A stretch of 64,000 bases of DNA from Ianthella basta (taxonomy: Eukaryota; Porifera; Demospongiae; Verongiida; Ianthellidae), in NCBI GenBank assembly GCA_964019415.1, contig OZ025883.1, forward strand, positions 6,958,756-7,022,755. The letters run 5' to 3'. The notes below the pieces were generated by a model that saw only the letters and a list, made by a program, of their open reading frames with translations, did not search any database and was not told the origin of the DNA. Positions 1 to 10,723 of the stretch are shown here, one piece after another. Numbering within the stretch: position 1 is the stretch's first letter; every line of letters starts with the position of its first letter. The position numbers were made by a program, and so were the translations under genes.

Positions 1-65
1 GAGATATACTTATTTGAGCCCTACATACAAAGATTGTAGGGCTCAAGTAAGTATACGTATATCTC
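1..65. repeat. Imperfect inverted repeat at window edge
   Basis: Bases 1-24 and 36-65 form a long imperfect hairpin. The perfect inner arms, TTGAGCCCTAC and GTAGGGCTCAA, flank an 11-base loop, and the outer arms read GAGATATAC and GTATATCTC. It lies in the intron upstream of the 114-318 exon. It looks like a MITE remnant and may continue beyond the window. Confidence 0.6.
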
Positions 66-113
66 AGGAATTTATATTAACTTGCGTACTTCTGTATGCC
101 TTCATATGTGCAG

Positions 114-318
114 GTTCCATTGAGACTGGTTTGTGATCCAGTACGCAAGCAGCCATGCGCAGTGAAACAAATGATTAAATGTGAACGTTACCCACCCTGC
201 ATTCAAATGGACCTGATGTATGACCATCCAGAAGTAAGACCACGAGTGGTTACATCTGTGAAGGTATCTACAAGCCACAACCCAGCTGGGGGCTTTCCTT
301 TGAGAGTAAAAGTCCCAG
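114..318 (+). CDS. Gene A exon of unassigned homology
   Basis: The exon has an acceptor at 111-113 (CAG) and a donor GTGAGC at 319. It is open for 68 codons, entering in phase 0 and leaving in phase 1. The peptide starts VPLRLVCDPVRKQPC and ends GGFPLRVKVP, and has several Cys and basic residues. I do not recognise the fold. Nothing like it precedes the short linker exons of the two complete genes, where the large Roc-COR exon sits instead, so gene A may have a different N-terminal part. It could be a small beta domain, but that is a guess. Confidence 0.55.
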
Positions 319-2876
319 GTGAGCTGCCCATTGGCTAGTGTGTGTTTATGCTAGGTAAGCTACAGTATATTTATCACACTCAGTACTCATTGTCATTGAA
401 GGATGCGCACATAATTCACACTGCATGACCCTGATGCCTTCAACCTCTGCCTTGGGAATTAATGCACAAATTACAGTAGGATGTGACAAGTTATATAGTT
501 ATAATTACATTATAGAGAAAATGTTTTTAAGCACATTGTGAATTGCTCTACCCTACAGGAGCACCGGGATGCAGATCTGTCCACACACAGACAGTGCACT
601 CTGTGGGTAAGTCTCTCCATCCTCAGCATGGGTCTCTGAGGGCATGGGGCTACCTCACTGTGAGGGCACCTCGTGGGGTGGGAGGGGAGTGGGCTGGCAG
701 AGAAAGAATGCATGTCTCTGTTCTAGTGTTTGTGTGTAAAGTATAACACGGCATGGTATGCTCCATGCAGTGTCGCTACACGTGCCACTCTCCACTCTCT
801 TCAGATCTGCCCTCAGTACCGTCATCCTCCAGCTCCCAAAGTGGAGCTACCACTGCTGACAAGGGACCCTCCCCAGAGGCACTGACTACTACATGGCAAG
901 GTATGCTCCATTCAGATTTTGTGTTAATGCTAATTGGGGAATGGGGAATTCCCCCTTCAGCTGCCCTAACATGTTATCAGGTTTGTGTACCATATGTCTT
1001 CCCTTTCCATGAAGCTGTACAAGTACTTGATCTCTTTCGGGACCAGTTCATTGAGGAAATGGATGCTAATGCTGTCGTTTGGGAACTTTGTCACAGAGGC
1101 ATAATCAGTGAGGGTGATAAGAACAAGCTGACACAGTTTGATGAACCGAGGCAATGTAACCAGTTCCTGCACAGGACTTTGGTGCAAAAGTGCACTGAAG
1201 AGGCCTTTGAGACCGTCTGTGACATCATCACCGCAGTTGATGGCAACCCAAAGATGAAAGCCCTGGGCGAATCTATGAAGAGGAGACTGGAGACAGGTGG
1301 GTATATGTGTGTGTGTGGGGGGGGGGGGGGAGACTGTGTGCATGTGGTTGTGTCTGTGTATGGGAGTGTTGTGTGCAATGTGCATGGATGTGTGTGTTGC
1401 TGAATATTTTAGCCAATCACTGCTGTATTCTGCTTTTTTGCTTTGCAGCTCCACTCTCTTCAGACCTGCCCTCAGTACCATCATCCTCCAGCTCCCAAAG
1501 TGGAGCTACCACTGCTGACAAGGGACCCTTCCCAGAGATGGAGGCACTGAGTACAACACAGCAAGGTATGCTCCATGCAGTGTCACTACACACGAGTTCA
1601 CCTCACAGTGTACCAAGTGTGGGAGGTGTGTCAGTGCGTGTGTGTTGGGCAAAAGCTCTCCACACTTCAGTGGTACCTTTGTAGGCTTTTTGTGTGTACT
1701 GAGTGGGCAGGTGTTGCGTATTGTGATTTCTTGCGTGCGTGCGTGCGTGTGTGTGTGTACATGTGCATGTGTGTGTGTGTGTGCATGTAATGACACTTGC
1801 TCTTTCATTCCTCTAGGCAAGAAGTTCTTCCGAGCCATCTTTGACTACAGTGCTATCTGCAAGGATGACCTGACACTGAAGGTCGGTGACATTGTGGAGT
1901 ATCTGGGAGAAACTGAGGAGGAAGGATGGTATAAGGGCCGACTAAAGGGGAAGATAGGGATTTTCCCATTCAACTATGTGGAGGAGCTGCCATCCTCAGC
2001 TGTGTCAAATGATGTCACAAGTACTGATGGGACGCAGCTCACTTCTCCACCAGCAGCTGAGATTTCCACAAGCAAGCCTTCTCCACCCATCCCCAGTGAG
2101 GAGGGACCAGCAGCTATTGGCCACCGCAAAGACTCTACTAGTGCTCCTAAAGGTGAGGTAGGAGTTGCATGGACTGGAACTGCATGATGATATACCGTAT
2201 ACACTTTAACTTTCAAGGGGTTAAACTTTCATGGTTCGCGATTTTTCAGGATTTTCGCGTTTTGGTTGTAGAGTCTTAGCCTGGCTAGCTATACCCTCCC
2301 AATACACACGGAGAAACGATCCAGTACCTGAACACACATGGCCTTGCAAACGCTTTCTCAACTGCTGATGTCACTTCGGGGCATTATAGATACTCGCCAA
2401 TGAAGAAGAAGAAGAAGAGTGTGTGCATGTGTGTGTGCATGAGTGTGTGCATGTGTATGTAAGTGTGCAGATGTGTGTGTGTTGTGTGCTGAGTGGTCGA
2501 AACAGCACACAAGTTCTATATATATTCTACATATAACACCTACTCTGGTCCCACACCCTTCCCAGATGGACACACCCACTTCACTATTGACTCCACCCCC
2601 ACCTTACAAGACATGAAGTTCATTGTCTGTGAAGTCGCTGAGCACTGGAGCCAAGTAGCCATCTATCTCGGTGTGGAGATGTCTGTTATAAACACTACAG
2701 AAGAGAAGCACAAAAGCTGTGCACTTGCTTGCGAGGCCATCTTTGAGCAGTGGTTGTCATGGAAACCAGGCACAGGAAAGAAAGAGAGAACTTGGCACAC
2801 TGTGTTGTCAGCAATCGAGGATGCTGGACATGAGGCCTTCACATGGCTAATAAAGACAGGGATGTTCCATCTCTGA
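114..2876 (+). CDS. Gene A, 3' part: CARD-SH3-Death adaptor end of an ankyrin/Roc-family gene (partial)
   Basis: Seven exons can be joined: 114-318, 559-606, 805-900, 961-1296, 1464-1565, 1817-2152 and 2566-2876. Together they give 1434 nt, an open reading of 477 codons plus TGA, with GT-AG at every junction. The order is an unassigned exon, a short linker, a Ser/Thr-rich linker, a CARD, a second copy of the linker, an SH3 domain with a Pro/Ser-rich tail, and a Death domain. Every exon after the first begins and ends in phase 1. Sequence and exon order match the 3' ends of the complete genes at 28 kb and 58 kb, so the 5' ankyrin/Roc part probably lies upstream of the window, though that is inferred. 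The SH3 exon is unique to this copy. Likely role (inference): a cytoplasmic adaptor that recruits partners through death-fold and SH3 contacts. No internal stop was seen. Confidence 0.8.
961..1296 (+). CDS. Gene A CARD exon
   Basis: This 336-nt exon is phase 1 at both ends. Its acceptor follows the pyrimidine run ending at 960 and its donor GTGGGT starts at 1297. The 112-residue segment is all-helical in character: a leading hydrophobic stretch, then FRDQFIEEMDANAVV, WELCHRGIISEGDKNKL and the closing helix pair around CDIITAVDGNPKMKALGESM. This is the CARD pattern of six amphipathic helices, with an acidic first helix and a helix-capping IISEGD turn. CARDs bind other CARDs in apoptosis and inflammasome-like assemblies. 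The second nearby AG, at about 980, would break the frame, so the upstream AG is chosen. Confidence 0.75.
1817..2152 (+). CDS. Gene A SH3 domain exon
   Basis: This 336-nt phase 1-1 exon (acceptor CTCTAG before 1817, donor GTGAGG at 2153) encodes a textbook SH3 fold. An AIFDY motif stands where ALYDY is usual, followed by DDLTLKVGDIVEYL, GWYKGRLKGKIGIFP and FNYVEEL. The RT-loop acids, the binding-groove aromatics and the PxxY-type NYV end are all present, so it should bind proline-rich peptides. About 50 residues of Ser/Pro/Thr-rich, probably disordered, tail follow. The exon has no counterpart between the linker and Death exons of the copies at 31.4-31.8 kb and 62.1-62.5 kb. Confidence 0.92.
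2153..2565. other. Intron between SH3 and Death exons of gene A
   Basis: No exon is visible here. It holds an AT-rich stretch containing TTCGCGATTTTTCAGG at about 2235, a GAA run and a TG-rich microsatellite at about 2420-2490. The equivalent introns of the other two copies are different in content. Confidence 0.5.
2566..2876 (+). CDS. Gene A Death-domain exon (last exon)
   Basis: The final exon follows an acceptor ending at 2565 and ends with TGA at 2874-2876. The peptide has the Death-domain signature: EVAEHWSQVAIYLGVEMSVI (helix 1-2 with the core Trp), then CEAIFEQWLSWKPGTG and TWHTVLSAIEDAGHEAF. Relatives in the other two gene copies end in a FSLQ tail, whereas this one ends MFHL. Death domains mediate homotypic contacts in death-receptor and PIDD/DAPK-type complexes. 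Confidence 0.8.
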
Positions 2877-4463
2877 TGAACTTAGACCCAGTATGCATGG
2901 AACTCACAGTACATTGTATGCACACACACACACACTATAGCTAGCTATAATTATTCGTGTTGTACTGTTATTTCCCTTGTTTATTGTATAGCTTTAAATT
3001 ATTTGTTAATTCATTTAATTTTCATGTCGACAAGCTGTACATGTTCGCTTCGATCAGCGTGATAATGATATTCACGATATCCTCGTGATGTACTCACGTG
3101 CACAAAGGTTGGTCAGCGCCGGGCCCAGCTTATAAAGTGGATTTCATGCGAGGTCTTCTCGGCAGACGGCAGTTCACGGAGGATATCGCACGAACAACTT
3201 TTGTGGAAGCCTCTATTGTGCATAAGCTTAGTTTGTAATTATAGACGTATTTATTTCTTCTCGACTGGGTCAGCTCCATACCGTCATTGCATGTCTTCCA
3301 AGTCCACTTTGACTGTCTTGGAACTACGAATGGACGCGCTCTGGAGGGCCGTAGACCTCGAGCGGGCAGGAGAGTGAGTTGTGGGCGGAATGCACCAGTT
3401 TTCTCACCAAGTATTAGCGCCCCCTTCAAGTCTTGATGTGTAATACATAGAGGAGAGTAACTAGGATGTGGAGGGCAAGGAGGCGTTTATTGTAATGTGT
3501 AGCTAGCTTTGTTGTAGTGTCAAGTCCTACCTGTAGTGAGATATATTGCATTTGAGAATTAGTGAAGAGGCGCGTGTCTCCTTTTCCTTGAGGTGGTGGT
3601 CAGTGCTAGTTCCTCCGGCACTGTAATGTCTCCTCTCCCCATGTCCACTCCATGCTGTGTAGTTTGGAGCAGCTGTGCTGTAATCATAGACACTGAGTGT
3701 GTGTGTGCAGTTTCCAGTGGTTTGGGGTGTGTTGTCCACGATTGCACAATTCCCAATGCACACATGCCAGAGTGTCAATGAGAGTTCTGATTGGTCCGTA
3801 GGTCAATTGACCTGTGGCAATGACATGCCCTCTGAGCCACTGACCAATCAGAACTCTGCTAGCCTCATGCAGGTGTGTTGTGTGTTGTGCAGTCGTGGCC
3901 AAGATACCCCGAGCCCACTGTAACTGTGTCCATCTGGTATGTGGTGTGACATGAGGTGAGCTGGGGTCACTCTCCTGTCACCTTAAAGGTGTTGTAATCC
4001 CCAGTGGAGGGTGGTCTTGCGCAAAGCCACTCTCCAAGTGTGAGCTGCACCCTTTGCTGGTTGTTCTGGCTGAGGTACACCCGTAACTGTAAACACGTGG
4101 TAGTCTGGTCCAGGCAACCTGTATATATATGTGTGTGTGTGTGTCAGTCCTTCAACACTCCTTTCTGTGGTCACCACACACTGCACCCCCTTACTAGGCT
4201 GATGCCCGGCCAGCCCTCCGCCCCCGCCTTAATTGCTGTCATCACCTGTATTGATTACTGAGTGTGGTGTACACATTCCAGGGGGTTTCCCCTTTGCCCA
4301 GCCTGCCCCAGTCCTTCCGGTTGTGTTAACCTTATTCATGTCCATTAATATGACATGTGATTGCATGCATGTCTGTTACCAATGTGTACACATCCCAGTT
4401 GGTATGTTAGTAATGTACAGTGTGTTGTGTCCTACCACCAGACTCCCCTCACACTGTGTACAG
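2877..4463. other. Intergenic region downstream of gene A
   Basis: No convincing exon. About 3400-4030 is absent from the corresponding place in the next repeat, where the flanks meet near 32630, so it is an insertion or a loss. It contains the 16-bp inverted repeat at 3781-3857. The part after about 4030 matches 32640-33068 and 63330-63756 closely. Confidence 0.5.
3781..3857. repeat. 16-bp perfect inverted repeat carrying CCAAT boxes
   Basis: AGAGTTCTGATTGGTC at 3781-3796 is repeated in reverse complement at 3842-3857. The loop contains the palindrome GGTCAATTGACC. Each arm contains ATTGG/CCAAT. It could be a MITE end pair or a regulatory hairpin. Confidence 0.75.
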
Positions 4464-4623
4464 GTGAAGGAGACAAGGAAGAGGCTGTACCACAGTGAGT
4501 CAGGTGTGAAGAAGATGGCTGTCGGACACCACCTCGGTGAGAGGTCCTACACAATTGAGTGAAGCCACAGTTTTCTCGGAGAAGAGAAGGTCAAGAGGCA
4601 GGACTTTGCCATGTTGGATGAAG
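4464..4623 (+). pseudogene. MLF: MLF (myeloid leukemia factor) exon fragment, copy 1
   Basis: A 160-nt exon-like block with acceptor CAG at 4461-4463 and donor GTAGGG at 4624. It reads VKETRKRLYHSESGVKKMAV then GHHLGERSYTIE, then TGA at 4560-4562, then continues in frame to EKVKRQDFAMLDE. From knowledge of the family, this matches the MLF1/MLF2 core (KETRK..DSGLEKMAIGHH, then a QxFxxxxE segment after the basic spacer). Homology resumes after the TGA in the same frame and the donor is kept, so the TGA looks like a nonsense mutation in a once longer exon. No other MLF exon is recognisable nearby. Confidence 0.75.
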
Positions 4624-4634
4624 GTAGGGGAGAA

Positions 4635-4790
4635 TTGGGTGTGGGGACCAATGGGGTGGAAATTTGGGTGTGGGGACCAGTGGGGTGGAGATTTGGGTAT
4701 GGGGTCCAGTGGGGTGGAAATTTGGGTATGGGGACCAGTGAGTGGTGGAGATTTGGGTGTGGGACCAGTGAGTGGTGGATGTTTGTGTTA
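4635..4790. repeat. 29-bp tandem repeat next to MLF fragment
   Basis: About five copies of a 29-bp unit (TTGGGTGTGGGGACCAGTGG core) follow the MLF exon. The next repeat has about two copies at 33238-33300. A third array starts at about 63925 and runs off the window. Confidence 0.8.
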
Positions 4791-5757
4791 AGATACTAAA
4801 TTGAACACTATTGAGGGACAGTAATTCATCTTGACTTTGGAAGGAATGAGAGTAGAGAGTGTTCACTAAAGATGGCTACCTACTCCAGTTAATGCCCATT
4901 CACCAATAGCTGCAGGTCTGTAGGAAGCATTTAAAATGTGGTGTGGCCAGCTGAAAATCCTCTTTGGTGTCACAGGTCACAATGGTGCTGCTATATGAAA
5001 GAGATTTTGAGCTTTCACTGCATCAACCATTTACAGAAGTGAGGCTGAGTGTCGTGTAAGCTGTAATGTTCACTGGACTATAATATTGCGAATCACCACT
5101 TAGAAGGGTAATTTGTGATTTTATTTTCAGGAATGGTCACCAAGTTATTTGTATTGGTAACAAAGTTTTGTGTGTTACGTTTGTTATAATAAGATGCAAA
5201 TGGTTGTATAATACAGCTGTCCAATTTACTGTACGCATGGCTTGTTTCAACAGGAGGTGATTAATGTGATGTATGCATGTGCCAAAGGCCGAGTTAAACA
5301 ATTTCTTGAGTCTGTCTGTCATTGTGCAGAAGTGTGAAACAGATAATCTTTCTGCAGTTCTGGGCCTTGCAGCACAATTTACATCTATGTTAAATTGTAT
5401 TTCTTTTCACTAAGTTTTACAATTTTCTGTCTGTCTTTGTGATTAGCAGTCATAACAGTATTGGCTCTGAAGAATGGCTCTGTTACAGTATGTACATGGT
5501 AAATTTCTTAATTGGTCTTTCTCGTATCTGAGCAGCTGCCAGTAGCAATTGCTATCATCTGCATTAAAGTGCAAGTTGTTAGATCACTTGTAAGACCATG
5601 CATGGTGTCATGTTTGCTACAGAAGGTGCAGCAATGCCACGGTCATGTGACTGGTTATCACAGAGCCAGGAGCATAGAATGGCAAGGGTTCAGGTTTCAG
5701 GGCAGCCAGGCCAGCTTTCCCCATGACAGCATGCATGCAACACATGCATACATTCAT
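4791..5757. other. Gene-free stretch
   Basis: AT-rich sequence almost identical to 33301-34276. No exon, RNA gene or element boundary could be supported. Confidence 0.5.
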
Positions 5758-6038
<281 letters not shown>

Positions 6039-6197
6039 ATGTTACATACATAGCTCGATCTGCAGGTCTAAGGTAGTTCAGTACAGTTAAAATACTGCAC
6101 ATTCACATTATCTTTTATGAGTGTTTACGCACTGCATACTGAAAGGCCTTCCATACAATTGCTGTATGGAAGGAAAGGAAGTTATATAGTCAGTGAA

Positions 6198-6367
6198 TCC
6201 ATTGTAGCAGTGCACACTAGCCAAAGTTAACAATTATTCAGCCGTTTCAGTGACATTACAGTAAACTTCATCAGTGATTAAGGTGACTGTAAGGTGACTG
6301 CATGCAATGTCACTGAAACGTCTGAACACTTGTTAACTTTGGCTAATGTGGACCAAGCTACAATGGA
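6198..6367. mobile_element. 170-bp inverted-repeat MITE-like element
   Basis: The ends TCCATTGTAG and CTACAATGGA are inverted. Inner arms GCCAAAGTTAAC and GTTAACTTTGGC, and CGTTTCAGTGACATT and AATGTCACTGAAACG, extend the hairpin. The direct repeat GTCAGTGAATC lies just outside at about 6189 and 6403. On the minus strand, 6244-6274 reads CTGATGA, 19 bases, GAAAC. An equal-length copy is at 34529-34698. Confidence 0.8.
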
Positions 6368-6875
6368 CAATTTTCCTAGCCACTGCAGTCCTCTACAAAC
6401 AAGTCAGTGAATCACACACAATTTAACTGCAAGCTAAACAGTTGTATTTCCTAAAGCTTTGCTAACCCACTTTCTTCACTTGGCCGTATTGTTCCTAATT
6501 TTTCGGCACCCGCCTAAATAAGGTCGGATCATACTCGAATTTTTGACGAAAAATGGCTGCCCCTTATTGTTTGTCTCGGACTCTAATAAGTTGTTGTCTG
6601 CTGCGGAATCTAATGAATCGTCGCACTCACTTAGTTCCCATTTGAAGTGTTGTATCAACTGCAGCCTCCCACTGCTCCATGTGAGCATGATACCCACGAA
6701 CTATCGTAAGCGAGAATTTGGCCATTTTGTTTCCTATTAGCTGTTCTGTCACGTACTCTAATTAGTCATCATAAATTCCTAATGTTTTGTCGCGCTTCCA
6801 GCCACAAACCATATGTTCCTAAGTGCCGACTTGGATCTGTGTTTTATTCTGCTGAAAAATTAGGGACAATACGGT
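6368..6875. other. Gene-free stretch before minisatellite
   Basis: No supported gene. It is nearly identical to 34699-35213. It contains repeated TAATTTTTCGGC and TTTTGACGAAAAATGG pieces, which look like decayed element sequence. Confidence 0.45.
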
Positions 6876-9505
6876 ATATGGAGTCCAGTGCGTCCTATGG
6901 GGAATCCAGTGCTTCGTATGGGGGGTCTAGTGCGTCCTATATGGGGTGCAGTGTTTCCTATGGGGGGGAGGGGGGGTCCAGTGCTTCCTATGGGGGGTCC
7001 AGTGCGTCCTATATGGGGGTCCATTGCGTTCAATGGTGGGTCCAGTGCAGTCTATATGGGGTCCAGTGCGTCCTATGAGGGGTCCGGTGTGTCCTCTAGG
7101 GCATCCAGTGCGTCCTATATGGGGTCCAGTTCGTCCTATATGGGGTCCAGTGCGTTTTATGGAGGGTCCGGTGCGTCCTATATGGGGGTCCAGTGCGTGC
7201 TATGATGGGCCCAGTGCATCCTATGAGGGGTCCAGTGCGTCTTTTTGGGGTCCAGTTTGTCCTATATGGGGTCCAGTGCGTTCTATGGTAGGTCCAGTGC
7301 ATCCTATGAGGGGTCCAGTGCGTCCTTTTGGGGGTCCTGTGCGTCTTATATGGGGTCCAGTGCGTCCTATATGAGGTCCAGTGCGTTCTATCGTGGGTCC
7401 AGTGTGTCCTATGGCGGTCCAGTGCATCCTGTATGGCGTCCAGTGCGTCCTATATGGGGTCCAGTGCATTCTATCGTGGGTCCAGTGCGTCCTATATGGG
7501 GCCCAGTGCATTCTATATGGGGTCCAGTGCGTCCTATATGGGGCCCAGTGCATTCTATATGGGGTCCAGTGCGTCCTATGGGGGTCTAGTGCATTCTATA
7601 TGGGGTCCAGTGCGTACTATATGGGGTCCAGTGCGTACTATATGGGGTCCAGTGCGTCCTATATGGGGTCCAATGCATTCTAATCTGGGGCCCAGTGCAT
7701 TCTATATGGTGTCCAGTGCGTTCTATATGGGGTCCAGTGTGTTCTATGTTGGGTCCAGTGCGTCCTAAATGGGGTCCAGTGCATTCTGTATGGGGTCCAG
7801 TGCATTCTATATGGGGTCCAGTGCATCCTATATGGGGTCCAGTGCGTTCTATGGTGGGTCCAGTGCATCCTACATGGGGTCCAGTGCATTCTGTATGGGG
7901 TCCAGTGCGTTCTATATGGGGTCCAGTGCATTCTGTATGGGGTCCAGTGCGTTCTATATGGGGTTCAGTGCATTCTATATGGGGTCCAGTGCATTCTGTA
8001 TGGGGTCCGGTGCGTCCGATATGGTGTCCAGTGCATTCTGTATGGGGTCCGGTGCGTCCGATATGGTGTCCAGTGCATTCTGTATGGGGTTCAGTGCGTT
8101 CTATATGGGGTCCAGTGCATTCTGTATGGGGTCCAGTGCGTCCGATATGGTGTCCAGTGCATTCTATATGGGGTCCAGTGCGTTCTATGGTGGGTCCAGT
8201 GCGTCCTATATGGGGTCCAGTGCGTTCTATGGTGGGTCCAGTGCATCCTATATGGGGTCCAGTGCGTCCTATGGGAGTCCAGTGCATCCTGTATGGTGTT
8301 CAACACATCCTATATGGGGTCCAGTGCGTCCTATATGGGGTCCAGTGCGTCCTATGGGGGGTCCAGTGCGTTCAATCTGGGGTCCAGTGTATTTTATGGT
8401 GAGTCCAATGCGTTGTATATGGGGTCCAGTGCGTCCTATGGGGGGTCCAGTGCTTCCTATATGGGGTCCAGTGCGTTCTACATGGGGTCCAGTGCATCCT
8501 ATGGGGGGTCCAGTGCTTCCTATATGGGGTCCAGTGCATTCTATATGGGGTTTAGTGCGTCCTATGGGGGTCCAGTGCATCCTGTATGGGGTCCAGTGCG
8601 TCCTATGGGGGTCCAGTGCATTCTATATGGGGTCCAGTGCGTTCTATGGTGGGTCCAGTGCATTCTATATGGGGTCCAGTGCGTTCTACATGGGGTCCAG
8701 TGCATTCTATATAGGGTCCAGTGCATCCTATATGGGGTCCAGTGCGTCCTATATGGGGTCCTGTGCGTCCTATATTGGGTCCAGTGCATTCTATATGGGG
8801 TCCAGTGCGTTCTACATGGGGTCCAGTGCATTCTATATGGGGTCCAGTGCATCCTATATGGGGTCCAGTGCGTCCTATATGGGGTCCAGTGCATCCTATA
8901 TGGGGTCCAGTGCATCCTGTATGGTGTCCAGTGCGTCCTATATGGGGTCCAGTGCATTCTATATGGGGTCCAGTGTGTCCTGTATGGGGTCCAGTGCGTT
9001 CTATGGTGGGTCCAGTGCGTCCTATTTGGAGTCCAGTGCGTTCTATGGTGGGTCCAGCTCGTCCTATATGGGGTCCAGTGCATTCTATATGGGGTCCAGT
9101 GCGTCCTATATGGGGTCCAGTGCGTTTTATGGTGGGTCCAGTGCGTCCTATATGGGGTCCAGTGCGTCCTATATGGGGTCCAGTGCGTTCTATGGTGGGT
9201 TCAGTGCGTCCTATATGGGGTCCAGTGCATTCTGTATGGTGTGCAGTGCGTCCTATATGGGGTCTAGTGCGTCCTATATGGGGTCCAGTGCATTCTATAT
9301 GGGGTCCAGTGCGTCCTATGGAAGTCCAGTGCATTCTGTATGGGGTCCAGTGCGTTTTATATGGGGTCCAGTGCATCCTATGGAAGTCCAGTGCATTCTG
9401 TATGGGGTCCAGTGCATTCTAATATGGTGTCCAGTGCATTCTATATGGGGTCCAGTGCATCCTATGGAGTCCAGTGCATCCTGTATGGTGTCCAGTGCGT
9501 CCTAA
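6876..9505. repeat. 21-bp minisatellite, array 1
   Basis: More than 120 degenerate copies of a 21-bp unit, consensus TCCAGTGCGTCCTATATGGG plus one G, with CGTCCT/CATTCT and TAT/TGT variants and some 20-bp units. Because 21 is a multiple of 3 and the unit lacks stops in most frames, long open frames occur on both strands; these are judged non-coding. The array ends about 80 bp before an MTOR-type exon at 9585. Confidence 0.95.
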
Positions 9506-9584
9506 ATTGTCCTGCTTTATGTACTATGGGGTCTTGCTTTCATAGTATCCCCTGGTCTTACTTGGTTTCTTTTGGTCTCCACAG

Positions 9585-9711
9585 GGAGGATCTCCAAGAA
9601 TGACTGAGTGGAGTGGTTGTGTCAGCTTGGAGTGGAGCTGCTGAAGGAGTCCCCTAGCCCCACCCTGCGTTCCTGTTGGGCTCTTGCTCAAGTGTACAAG
9701 TCACTTCCTCA
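9585..9711 (+). pseudogene. MTOR: MTOR exon fragment (FAT domain start), copy 1
   Basis: After CTCCACAG the block reads GRISKND, stop, then [32 protein letters not shown]. This matches the MTOR segment [33 protein letters not shown] known from animals. The Trp codon TGG is TGA here, and the donor position reads CTGAGT instead of GTGAGT. Both changes mark it as a dead copy. Confidence 0.85.
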
Positions 9712-10685
9712 CTGAGTGGAGTGTGTGAGTGTGCATGGGTGAGAGTGACTGGTGAGTGCTTGAGTGAGTGGCAGTGGCAGTACTCTATACTGAGACTGTT
9801 TGGGGACAGTCAATCACAAATTTTTGTATTTTTGTGTTGAAGTATTAAAAATACAATTTTCGGAATAAGGCCACTTTGACGAAGAAAAATTTGTGTTTCC
9901 ATGATGAGGTGTGTGAAAATTTTGGCCTGTGAATTTTGTGACAATTTGTTCCGTTGTAGTAGTAGGGACTGCAGGTTCAAATATACTTTCAATTATGACA
10001 ATATGTTGGTATCATTTTCGGATTCACCTGCGTACCTTTTGCAATCAGTATGATACTTTTTTTCATCCCAATCCGTTCAGTAGAAGCTGAATTACAAGCT
10101 TGTGAACATTGGTACTGTACGATTTCTGACACATAGTAATAGGAATTGCGGTATGTACTGAATCACATGACATAACCCAAAGTCCAAAGCCTTTCTCAAC
10201 TTTGCGTAAGCAGGACACCATTCACATAATAGCCAATAAGTGTTGTTAAGCATCCATATTCGACCCTACGCCACTGATTACAGCACTTTCGCGATCCTTC
10301 TAGCAACCAGCTGGCTGAAAGCAGGCACACTGCACATCACCTTAGAAGCAAAGCGCTCATTACTCAAAGCCAGTACATCAGTGAACATGAAAGTACTAAG
10401 GTAGGATAAATCTGCCAACGATCTTTGGATTGATACCACGTTTGCTGAGTTTGGTTTCTTCTGGTATCAGCGGTGAGCTCTTTAATATGACATACTGCGC
10501 GGTATTATTGAATTGGGCAGACATTTTGCTGCAATTGTGCAAGATGTCTGCAATGTCTAATTGTAGTAAATTGTGAATGTTTTATTGCAACACTTTGATA
10601 AAATTGCATGCAGTGTTTGTCACTGTGGTAATGAGCATATGACAGTGATGTGAATCAATGATATAATTGCATCTTTGACTCACAG

Positions 10686-10714
10686 CCAAGTCACATGACT
10701 GTCATGTGACTTGG
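10686..10714. repeat. 29-bp palindrome with CACATG/CATGTG arms
   Basis: CCAAGTCACATGAC and GTCATGTGACTTGG flank a single central T. It sits 10 bp before the exon-like piece at 10724 in this copy and is kept, with small changes, before the copies at 14035, 17239, 41239 and 49943. CACATG is an E-box, so it could bind bHLH factors, but its intronic place makes function uncertain. Confidence 0.75.
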
Positions 10715-10723
10715 TTATTGCAG

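Noticed and set aside
7769..9505. 578-codon open frame (and several others on both strands) in the minisatellite
   Set aside because: The 21-bp period keeps every frame open. All frames give equally long products, there is no splice or start context, and the unit is degenerate at the DNA level without codon bias.
6876..9505. Possible CRISPR-like regular array
   Set aside because: Repeats are contiguous 21-bp units without unique spacers, in animal DNA.
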